Shown: positions 26,659 to 33,995 of the stretch, piece after piece
Layout of the letters: each line of letters opens with the position of its first letter
Numbering within the stretch: the first letter of the stretch is position 1
Source of the DNA: Caballeronia sp. TF1N1
GTDB lineage: Bacteria; Pseudomonadota; Gammaproteobacteria; Burkholderiales; Burkholderiaceae
Assembly (NCBI RefSeq): GCF_022878925.1
Contig: NZ_CP084628.1
Coordinates: forward strand, 992,001-1,056,000
Direction of reading: 5' to 3'
Length of the DNA: 64,000 nucleotides
Made by a program: the position numbers and the translations under genes
The notes under the pieces: model-generated
Seen by the model: the letters and a program-made list of their open reading frames with translations, nothing else
What the model was told of the DNA's origin: nothing
The model's database searches: none

Positions 26659-27660
26659 TTAGCCCAACCATCCTTTGATGGTTTCGCTCATCACGCTGGT
26701 GGAAATGCCATAACGGTCATGCAAGGTCGGTAATGCGCCGGCATCCAGAAACGCATCGGGCAGGGCGATCTGCTTGAACGGCGGCGCGACGCCAGCGTTC
26801 AGCAACGCGGCAGCGACACCTTCGCCAAGCCCTCCGATCACCGTGTGATTCTCGGCCACGAGCACGAGCCGTCCCGAACGCCGCGCTTCGCGCACGATGG
26901 TCTCGGTGTCGAGCGGCTTGATGGTCGGCACGTGCAGCACCGCGACATCCACGTTGTCGGCTTCGAGCGCCTTCGCGGTTTCCAGCGCGCGCATGGTCAT
27001 GATCCCGGACGAGATCATCAGCACGTCGGCGCCATCGCGCAGAAGCTTCGCCTTGCCGAGTTCGAACTGATAGTCGTATTCGTCGAGCACGGCGGGCACG
27101 TTGCCGCGCAACAGGCGCGCGTACACCGGGCCTTTGTGCGCGGCGATGGCGGGCACCATCTGCTCGATATCGAGCGCGTCGCACGGATCGATCACGGTCA
27201 TGTTGGGCATGGCGCGCATCAACGCGAGGTCTTCGGCGGCCTGATGGCTCGGACCGTAACCCGTGGTGAGCCCCGGCAATGCGCAGACGATCTTCACATC
27301 GAGATTGTCTTCGGCGATAGTCTGGTGGATGAAGTCATACGCGCGCCGCGTCGCGAATACGGCATATGTCGTGACGAACGGCTGCGCGCCTTCATGCGCG
27401 AAGCCGGATGCCGCGCCCATCAGCAACTGCTCGGCCATGCCCATCTGGTAGAAGCGCTCGGGAAACTCCTTCGCGAAGATATGCAGGTCCGTGTATTTGC
27501 CGAGGTCGGCCGTCATGCCGATCACATTGCTCTTGGTGCGTGCGAGTTCCACCAGCGCGTGTCCGAAAGGCGCCGAGCGCGTGAGCTGTCCTTCGCTCGC
27601 GATGGACGCGATCATCGCCGATGTCTTCAGGCGCGGCTTTTGTGTCAGCGTATCGCTCAT
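26659..27660 (-). CDS. Transketolase family protein, C-terminal subunit
   Basis: 333 aa, covering the pyrimidine-binding and C-terminal domains of a transketolase. The thiamine-diphosphate aminopyrimidine region is RFYQMGMAEQLLMGAASGFA, containing the catalytic Glu, and GLTTGYGPSHQAAEDLALM is typical. It works only with the N-terminal subunit encoded just upstream, which it overlaps by 4 bases. The reaction is transfer of a two-carbon ketol group between sugar phosphates. Split transketolases of this size occur in dedicated sugar-degradation operons (for example apulose-4-phosphate or sulfosugar routes), which fits the SDR and MFS genes beside it. Confidence 0.88.
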   Translation of the reverse strand: MSDTLTQKPRLKTSAMIASIASEGQLTRSAPFGHALVELARTKSNVIGMTADLGKYTDLHIFAKEFPERFYQMGMAEQLLMGAASGFAHEGAQPFVTTYAVFATRRAYDFIHQTIAEDNLDVKIVCALPGLTTGYGPSHQAAEDLALMRAMPNMTVIDPCDALDIEQMVPAIAAHKGPVYARLLRGNVPAVLDEYDYQFELGKAKLLRDGADVLMISSGIMTMRALETAKALEADNVDVAVLHVPTIKPLDTETIVREARRSGRLVLVAENHTVIGGLGEGVAAALLNAGVAPPFKQIALPDAFLDAGALPTLHDRYGISTSVMSETIKGWLG

Positions 27661-28499
27661 GCTTGTCTCCCTTGTTCAAGTGCCTGCAGCGCCAGTTGCC
27701 ATTCGTCGGCATCGACACGGATAAAGTGGTTCTTCTCGCGCTCTTCGAGAAACGGCACGCCGCAGCCCATGCGCGTATCGCACACGATGATGCGCGGCTT
27801 CGCTTCCTTCAAATTGCGCGCGTTATCGAACGCTTGTTTGACGGCGTCGATGTCGTTGCCCGTCACGCGCTGCACATACCAGCCGAACGCTTCGAGCTTC
27901 GGCACGAGCGGCTCGAACGCCATGATCTGCGTCGAGGGTCCGTCCGCCTGTTGATTGTTCACGTCGATCATGGCGATGAGGTTGTCGAGCTTCCAGTGCG
28001 ATGCCGACATCAGCCCTTCCCAGATCGCGCCTTCGTCCAATTCGCCATCGGAAAAGAGCGTGTAGACAAAAGACTTCGATCCTTTACGCTTGAGACCGAG
28101 GCAACGGCCGACCGCGATCGTGAGCCCTTGTCCGAGGGAGCCGCCCGACATTTCCATGCCTGGCGTATAGCTCGCCATGCCGGACATGGGCAGACGGCTG
28201 TCGTCGCTGCCGTAGGTCTCGAGTTCCGCTTGCGGCAGGATGCCCGCTTCGAAGAGCGCAGCGTACAGCGCGATTGCATAGTGACCGTTGGACAAGAGGA
28301 AGCGGTCGCGCTCTTCCCATTCGGGATCTTCGGGGCGATAGTTCATCGCGCCGAAGTAAGCGACGGCCAGCACGTCGGCGATATCGAGCGCCTGGCCGAT
28401 ATACCCTTGACCTTGCACTTCGCCCATCAACAACGCATTGCGGCGGATACGGTAGGCACGCTCGGCGAGCGTGACCTCTTCGATGACTGCACTACTCAT
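27657..28499 (-). CDS. Transketolase, N-terminal (TPP-binding) subunit
   Basis: 280 aa. Thiamine-diphosphate motif SDGELDEGAIWEGLMSASHW ending near IDVNNQQADG, and LSNGHYAIALYAALFEAG near the N-terminus. It binds the diphosphate and Mg2+ and pairs with the downstream C-terminal subunit. Ribosome site GGAGACAAACATC precedes the ATG. It lies 24 bases after the MFS gene, so SDR, MFS and both transketolase halves form one operon. Confidence 0.88.
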   Translation of the reverse strand: MSSAVIEEVTLAERAYRIRRNALLMGEVQGQGYIGQALDIADVLAVAYFGAMNYRPEDPEWEERDRFLLSNGHYAIALYAALFEAGILPQAELETYGSDDSRLPMSGMASYTPGMEMSGGSLGQGLTIAVGRCLGLKRKGSKSFVYTLFSDGELDEGAIWEGLMSASHWKLDNLIAMIDVNNQQADGPSTQIMAFEPLVPKLEAFGWYVQRVTGNDIDAVKQAFDNARNLKEAKPRIIVCDTRMGCGVPFLEEREKNHFIRVDADEWQLALQALEQGRQA

Positions 28500-28523
28500 G
28501 ATGTTTGTCTCCTTGAAAAATCT

Positions 28524-29852
28524 TTAGCGGTTCACGGTCTTGGCGGGCACGAGAAAGACCAGCGCCGCGCCCACGACGATTGCAATCGAGATGAAGATGA
28601 GACCGGCCGTCGATTTGCCCGTGAAGTCATTCAGCCAGCCGACGATGGCCGGAGAAAAGAAGCCCGCGAGATTGGCGAAGCAGTTGACCGCGGCAATGCC
28701 CGCCGCCGCCGACATGCCGCCCAGCACGGCCGTTGGCAACGACCAGAATTGCGCCGATGAACTCAGGATGCCTGCCGCCGCCACGCTCACACAGATGATC
28801 GACGCGCTCACGCTGCCAAGCGTCGGCAAGGTGGCGAACGCCGCTGCGGCGATGAGCATGGGAATGGCCAGATGCAGGCGCCGCTCGCGGCGTTTGTCGG
28901 CGCTCGAACCGATGAGCGGCAGCGCGATGATGGCGCACAGATACGGAATCGCGGTGAAGATGCCGACCCACAGCGGGTCCGCCACGCCGGCACGTCGCAC
29001 GATGGTCGGCAGCCAGAACGTGAGCCCATACTGTCCGAGCACGACGCAGAAGTAGATCGATGCCATCAGCCACAAGCGACGGTCGCCGATGAACGCGCGA
29101 ATCGATACGTGCTGCACGGTCTGCGCATTGTCCTTTTCGACGTTGCGGGCGAGCAGGGCTTTCTCCGCATCCGTGAGCCACTTGGCTTGCGCAATGCTGT
29201 TGTCGAGATAGAAAAGGATCGCGACGCCGAGAAAGAGCGAAGGCAACGCTTCGAGCATGAAGAGCCACTTCCATCCGGCAAGTCCGTGCGCACCGGCAAG
29301 CGCATGCATGATCCAGCCGGAGAGCGGACCGCCGACCATGCCCGCGAGCGGAATCGCCATGAAGAACAGCGACAATGCCTTGGCGCGCCGCGCAGCGGGA
29401 AACCAGTACGTGAGATAGAGAATCACGCCCGGCGCGAAGCCCGCCTCGGCGACACCGAGCAGAAAGCGCAGGACATAGAACATCGTCGGCGACTTGACGA
29501 ACACGAAGCTCGCCGAGATCACCGCCCACGTGAGCATGATGCGCGCAAGCCAGTTGCGCGCGCCGACTCGATGAAGAACGAGATTGCTCGGTACCTCGAA
29601 GAGGAAGTAACCAAGGAAGAAGATGCCTGCGCCCACGCCGTAGATGGTTTCGCTGAAGCGCAGGTCATTGAGCATCTGCAATTTGGCGAAGCCGACGTTC
29701 ACGCGATCCAGATACGCGCCGAGATAGCACAGCATCAGAAAGGGGATGAGCCGCCGTCCGACCTTGGCGTAAGTCTGCGCTTCGAAGCTCGTGGAATCGG
29801 CAGGCGAAGCAAATTCGGCCGTGGCGGCCGGCGCGGAATATTTCGGTTTCAT
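28524..29852 (-). CDS. MFS transporter, anion:cation symporter (ACS/GudP-like) type
   Basis: 442 aa from ATG at 29852 behind GGAGACAAGC. Twelve hydrophobic segments; TM1 region FLMLCYLGAYLDRVNVGFAK carries the D-R-x-N-V-G-F-A motif of the ACS family, which imports sugar acids and related organic acids. The cytoplasmic loop after TM6 is rich in Glu/Lys (WLTDAEKALLARNVEKDN). As third-to-last gene of the operon it is probably the importer of the compound degraded by the SDR and transketolase. Confidence 0.88.
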   Translation of the reverse strand: MKPKYSAPAATAEFASPADSTSFEAQTYAKVGRRLIPFLMLCYLGAYLDRVNVGFAKLQMLNDLRFSETIYGVGAGIFFLGYFLFEVPSNLVLHRVGARNWLARIMLTWAVISASFVFVKSPTMFYVLRFLLGVAEAGFAPGVILYLTYWFPAARRAKALSLFFMAIPLAGMVGGPLSGWIMHALAGAHGLAGWKWLFMLEALPSLFLGVAILFYLDNSIAQAKWLTDAEKALLARNVEKDNAQTVQHVSIRAFIGDRRLWLMASIYFCVVLGQYGLTFWLPTIVRRAGVADPLWVGIFTAIPYLCAIIALPLIGSSADKRRERRLHLAIPMLIAAAAFATLPTLGSVSASIICVSVAAAGILSSSAQFWSLPTAVLGGMSAAAGIAAVNCFANLAGFFSPAIVGWLNDFTGKSTAGLIFISIAIVVGAALVFLVPAKTVNR

Positions 29853-29940
29853 GCTTGTCTCCAATGGACCGGAAAAGCGCCTGCGCGTTGATCCGGTCAC
29901 GTGCCCCGGTTGGTCCGGGTGCGTATCTGAGGTCGAATGC

Positions 29941-30690
29941 TTAGTGAATCAGCATGCCGCCGTTCACGTCGAGTGTGACTCCGGTAAGGTAGGAAGAGAG
30001 GCCGCTCGTGAGAAAGAGGCAGGCGTTGGCGATATCGGCGGCGTCGCCCAGACGTCCGAGCGGAATGCCCTTGATGATGTCCGTGCGCATTTCAGGTGTG
30101 AGTTTGTCGCCCGTGATGTCGGTCTGGATCAGGCCCGGCGTGATGGAGTTCACGCGGATGTGGTCGGGGCCGAGTTCGCGCGCCATCGCGCGGGCAAGAC
30201 CGAGCACGCCCGCTTTGGCCGCGCTGTAATGCGGGCCGCCGAAGATGCCGCCGCCGCGTTGCGCGGAGACCGAAGACATGCAGACGATCGAGCCTTGCTG
30301 CTGCTTCTTCATCTGCGGAATCACGGCTTGCGACATATAGAGCGTGCCGCGCAGATTCACGCCGATGACCGCATCGAAATTGTCCGCGCTGATTTCCAGC
30401 GTCTTGATCGGTTGCGTGATGCCCGCGTTGTTGATGAGCGCATCGATACGCCCGTATTTCTCGATGGCCGCGTTGGCGGCATCGACGCAGGCGGCTTTGT
30501 CGGTGACGTCGCAGGCAAGACCGAGATGGCCGTCGCCGAGATCGCTCGCGGCGCTTTCGGCATCGGCCTGACGCAGATCGAGAATGACGATGCGCGCGCC
30601 TTCCGCCGCGAGCGCCCTGGCCGTTGCCTTGCCGATCCCGCGCGCCGAAGCCGCGCCCGTGACGATCACTACCTGGTTGTCGAGCAGCAT
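29941..30690 (-). CDS. SDR-family oxidoreductase
   Basis: 249 aa classical SDR. N-terminal VVIVTGAASARGIGKATARA (TGxxxGxG), NNAG in INNAGITQPIK, and catalytic Ser/Tyr/Lys in SSVSAQRGG and HYSAAKAGV (Y-x3-K). It probably oxidises a hydroxyl of a sugar or sugar alcohol with NAD(P). First gene of the operon after the LysR gene, with ribosome site GGAGACAAAC. Substrate unknown. Confidence 0.88.
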   Translation of the reverse strand: MLLDNQVVIVTGAASARGIGKATARALAAEGARIVILDLRQADAESAASDLGDGHLGLACDVTDKAACVDAANAAIEKYGRIDALINNAGITQPIKTLEISADNFDAVIGVNLRGTLYMSQAVIPQMKKQQQGSIVCMSSVSAQRGGGIFGGPHYSAAKAGVLGLARAMARELGPDHIRVNSITPGLIQTDITGDKLTPEMRTDIIKGIPLGRLGDAADIANACLFLTSGLSSYLTGVTLDVNGGMLIH

Positions 30691-30825
30691 GTTTGTCTCC
30701 GTTGGTTGTCTGGTGTGGATGCAGTGTCTTCGCGTTCCACATGACGATCAACGGAGTTTGTCTCAGCTATTGCTGAGAAATTTTCAGGTGTTCGCGGCGC
30801 CTTTCACTACGGGCCTCGAGGGCTG

Positions 30826-31722
30826 TCACCGTCTCTCACGGCCTCGTTCAATCTCCTGGTCCATCCACGCGAGAAACTTCGCGACGCGCGGCAGGTCCGC
30901 GTTCTGACTGGGGTATACCAGATGATGCGCGCCGACTTCGACGGCATACTCGCGCCCGAATACAGGCACGAGCGAACCGCGTTCGAGATGCACGGAGGCG
31001 AGCATGGTGCTTTCGAGCGCGATGCCATGACCGAGCGCGGCGGCTTCGAGCGACATGTAGGAGCGATCGAAGGAGAAATCGAACGCCTTGCGCCGCGTTG
31101 CCACGCCGAACTTGCCGAACCACTGCTGCCATTGCACGAGCGGCGACTCGGAGAAGATCAGCCTGTGTTCGATCAGATCGTCGGGCGATGCGACCGGATA
31201 GCGTTCCAGATACGCGGGAGATGCGAGCGGCGCAATGGTTTCGTGACGCAGGGTTCTGACTTCGATATCGGTCCAGTGCCCGTAGCCGTGACGGACATCG
31301 ACATCGTAAAAACCCGAGGTAAAGGACACGTTTTCATAGGAGCACGCGAGGTTCATCTGGATATCGCCATTCGCCTCCTGGAACGCGGCGAGGCGCGGCA
31401 AGAGCCACATGAGGCCGAAGCTCGGACTCGAATGAATGCGTAGTATCTCGACCGATGTTTCGCTCGATGCCCGCTCGGTTGCGCGGTTGAGTTCGGCGAG
31501 CGCGCCGGTGACATCGGCGAGATATTGCGTGCCGGTGGGCGTGAGAACGAGGCCGCGTCCGAGCCGCGTGAAAAGCGCGCGGCCCACGATGCTCTCTAAA
31601 TTCGCGAGCTGATGACTGACCGCGGAGGGCGTGAGGCCGAGTTCATCGGCGGCGCGGTTGACGCTCTTGGTGCGGGCGACGCTTTCGAACGCGATGATCG
31701 ACTTCAGGGGAGGAAGGCGCAT
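30826..31722 (-). CDS. LysR-family regulator (GcvA-like)
   Basis: 298 aa from ATG at 31722. N-terminal HTH RLPPLKSIIAFESVARTKSV then AADELGLTPSAVSHQLANLE. The effector domain is of GcvA type (PSFGLMWLLPRLAAFQEANG). It lies 135 bases upstream of the SDR gene in the same direction, so it probably controls the SDR-MFS-transketolase operon; LysR genes are more often divergent. Further in-frame upstream starts exist, but this gives the family-typical N-terminus. Confidence 0.85.
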   Translation of the reverse strand: MRLPPLKSIIAFESVARTKSVNRAADELGLTPSAVSHQLANLESIVGRALFTRLGRGLVLTPTGTQYLADVTGALAELNRATERASSETSVEILRIHSSPSFGLMWLLPRLAAFQEANGDIQMNLACSYENVSFTSGFYDVDVRHGYGHWTDIEVRTLRHETIAPLASPAYLERYPVASPDDLIEHRLIFSESPLVQWQQWFGKFGVATRRKAFDFSFDRSYMSLEAAALGHGIALESTMLASVHLERGSLVPVFGREYAVEVGAHHLVYPSQNADLPRVAKFLAWMDQEIERGRERR

Positions 31723-31763
31723 GGATGCGAGCGTGGAGTTGTCGAGGAGCGGGGCGGTGAAGT

Positions 31764-32210
31764 TTAGCTCGATTCGTGGGGCATACGCAGAGCAATGGAC
31801 TCGCAAAGCACAGCCATTTCAGCGCCGCAGGAGGGCTCGAGGATGAACAGCGCCTTAGTTCCTTCGCGGATGTCCAGAAAGAGACGTTCAGCAAATGCGA
31901 AATCCAATTCGCGAGCTTGCGCATCGTCCCGACTGCTTATCCAACAAACCCATTTGCGGACATCTTCTACTGAGAATTTGTGTTCCGGTGAAACCAATAG
32001 GCGCGATGCGACGTTTTGATCAGCAAAGTCGATCAGGCGTTGCCCGATAATTCCCGAAAACAGAAGTGTTTCAATCGGACCGGACGCTCTCTTGAAATCA
32101 AGCAAAAGAGTCTTTGCGTCTGGGTCGTGGAGGACGGCAAAGAGTTCAGCGTCGTGAAAGCTTGGTAAGGCAGTCAGATCTTTGACGTTTGTATAACTGA
32201 ATGCAGTCAT
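31764..32210 (-). CDS. Hypothetical protein, probable immunity partner
   Basis: 148 aa, no signal peptide. Begins MTAFSYTNVKDLTALPSFHD and is acidic overall. I do not recognise the family. It starts 8 bases after the stop of a toxin-like gene, is small, acidic and lower in GC than the chromosome around it, all usual for immunity proteins of polymorphic toxins. The role is inferred from position only. Confidence 0.6.
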   Translation of the reverse strand: MTAFSYTNVKDLTALPSFHDAELFAVLHDPDAKTLLLDFKRASGPIETLLFSGIIGQRLIDFADQNVASRLLVSPEHKFSVEDVRKWVCWISSRDDAQARELDFAFAERLFLDIREGTKALFILEPSCGAEMAVLCESIALRMPHESS

Positions 32211-32218
32211 CTGCTATC

Positions 32219-33247
32219 TCACGGAAGGATCGAAAACGGAACGCCGGGACCACGTACATTCTTTCCCGTTAGCGGATCAATACTCCAATTATGGGCGTGC
32301 GGGATTCCCTGTCCGTGATCGTGATCGAAGTCGAAATCGACGGCGGCATTTCGACTGTCGCCATAAAGCCGCATTTGCCCGCTACCGGGATTTGTGTACC
32401 ACGTTCCGGGTTCTCCGTCGTTCGGGGTCTTCGCAACATCGAAGACATCGCCATCTGGCAACTCCGGCTGATATTCGAAGGGTTCTGCGTTGTCGAGCAA
32501 ACTATCGTCCACGCTCGCACCATTACCGTCGAAATTGTCGAGCATTGAGTCTGCATGGTCGGTGCCGTCCGAGCCGCCAAGCAACTCGCCACCCGCCGCT
32601 GCGATAACGCTCGGCCAGCCAAGGCCGTTGTCTTCGCTGCCGCTGATCGTGCCGCTAAGACCTGAGGTAAGACGGCGTGTTGTCCCCAAGCCGTCTGTCT
32701 CCAGAAGTGGGACCCGGCCGCCAAGCTCGCCGTTGGCACGTTGAAGCGCCTTGAAGGCACCGTACGACATGACTTCGACGTCATCGCCATGACTGCCGCG
32801 ATCGCCGCCGCCCGTGCTCGGCCAGCGCTGCGGTGCGTACTGCTTGAATACGCGTCGTCCGCCATGCCAACATCGACTGATCGCTGGAACGATATGACCG
32901 TCACGAACTGCAAGGCGTAAAACGCGCGTGACGCCGTCGCCATCGAGCAAGTCCCAATTCGACACTCGCAAGTTGCGACTGATGAAATCTACGTACTCAC
33001 GAAATTCGGATGAAATGCGCGCGCCGCGCTGATTGAGATGGAGTCTGAACAGTCGGTCGAAATCCTGCCGATCTTGGGCAATATGCTCTTGCTGTTCCTG
33101 CCTTTTCTTCTTGCGTTCTTCGAACGGCAGGTTCCAATTGCGATCGACCTCGTGCACTTCTCTGGTTGGCACTAACGCGCAGAACCAGTTCACGCCAAGC
33201 GGAACATAAAGGGCATTGTAGGAGTATCCCCATTCGGGAAACGACAT
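32219..33247 (-). CDS. Putative polymorphic toxin/effector with His-Asp-rich C-terminal domain
   Basis: 342 aa; strong GGAGG ribosome site before the ATG. No signal peptide. The N-terminal two thirds (residues 1-200) are of unknown family, with a charged helix around 45-65. A Gly/Asp/Asn-rich linker leads to a C-terminal region (about 276-342) starting NDGEPGTWYTNPGSGQ and containing DFDFDHDHGQGIPHAH (304-319), a pattern seen at the C-termini of Rhs- and CdiA-type polymorphic toxins. GC is lower than in the flanks. No VgrG, PAAR or Rhs core is present, so it may be an orphan or cargo effector. Toxic activity is inference. Confidence 0.6.
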   Translation of the reverse strand: MSFPEWGYSYNALYVPLGVNWFCALVPTREVHEVDRNWNLPFEERKKKRQEQQEHIAQDRQDFDRLFRLHLNQRGARISSEFREYVDFISRNLRVSNWDLLDGDGVTRVLRLAVRDGHIVPAISRCWHGGRRVFKQYAPQRWPSTGGGDRGSHGDDVEVMSYGAFKALQRANGELGGRVPLLETDGLGTTRRLTSGLSGTISGSEDNGLGWPSVIAAAGGELLGGSDGTDHADSMLDNFDGNGASVDDSLLDNAEPFEYQPELPDGDVFDVAKTPNDGEPGTWYTNPGSGQMRLYGDSRNAAVDFDFDHDHGQGIPHAHNWSIDPLTGKNVRGPGVPFSILP

Positions 33248-33388
33248 TTCACCTCCGCTGTTTTAGCAGGATTGCTGATCTTATCCGGCCAAAGTCTTGT
33301 ATTCGGCAAGGTGAATCAATTTGTGACGATTAGCGCAGCTTTGCCCGCGAAGCTTGTAGAAGGAAATACTCTGTCTCTCGACAGGCCG

Positions 33389-33976
33389 CTAACCGCGCTC
33401 CCTACCCACCCGTCCCATCAGATAAAACTCCTCGTTCGGCCGCATGGCGATCACGTTCGCCATGCGGTTCGACAACCCGAAAAACGCCGTGATCGCCGCG
33501 ATATCCCACGCGTCTTCATCGCTGAAACCGTGTTCGCGCAGCGTGGCAAAGTCTCTATCGTCCACCGTGCCTGAAGCCTGGCAGACCTTCAACGCGAAAT
33601 CGAGCATGGCCTTTTGACGCGGCGTGATGTCCGCCTTGCGATGATTCACCGCGACCTGATCCGCCACCAGCGCATTCTTCTCGTAGATGCGCAGAATCGC
33701 GCCATGCGCGACCACGCAGTAAAGGCAATCGTTCACCGCGCTCGTCGCCACCACGATCATCTCGCGCTCGCCCTTGGTCAGCCCGCCGTCCTTCAGCATC
33801 AGCGCATCGTGATACGCGAAGAACGCACGAAACTCGTCGGGCCTGTGTGCAAGCGTCAGGAACACATTCGGCACGAAGCCGGCCTTCTCCTGCACTTCGA
33901 GAATGCGCGCACGGATATCGTCCGGCCACGCTTGCGGATCGGGAACGGGGTAGCGGCTGATGGGACGCGTGGTCAT
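33389..33976 (-). CDS. AhpD-like peroxidase-related / carboxymuconolactone decarboxylase protein
   Basis: 195 aa from ATG at 33976, which has GGAGA five bases upstream; another ATG at 33991 has no such site. The central C-x2-C is in VNDCLYCVVAHG, the redox-active pair of AhpD-like proteins, with helices LTKGEREMIVVATSAVND before it. Members reduce peroxides or act on alkylhydroperoxides with a thiol partner. It starts 19 bases after the hybrid kinase stop and may be cotranscribed with it. Confidence 0.85.
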   Translation of the reverse strand: MTTRPISRYPVPDPQAWPDDIRARILEVQEKAGFVPNVFLTLAHRPDEFRAFFAYHDALMLKDGGLTKGEREMIVVATSAVNDCLYCVVAHGAILRIYEKNALVADQVAVNHRKADITPRQKAMLDFALKVCQASGTVDDRDFATLREHGFSDEDAWDIAAITAFFGLSNRMANVIAMRPNEEFYLMGRVGRERG

Positions 33977-33995
33977 CGTTTCTCCGGTCATGACT

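Noticed and set aside
21280-33247. Idea that this stretch is one defence island
   Set aside because: The motor-like operon and toxin-like pair are separated by ordinary metabolic genes; no restriction, abortive-infection or integrase genes are present, and the motor-like operon shows host-like GC.
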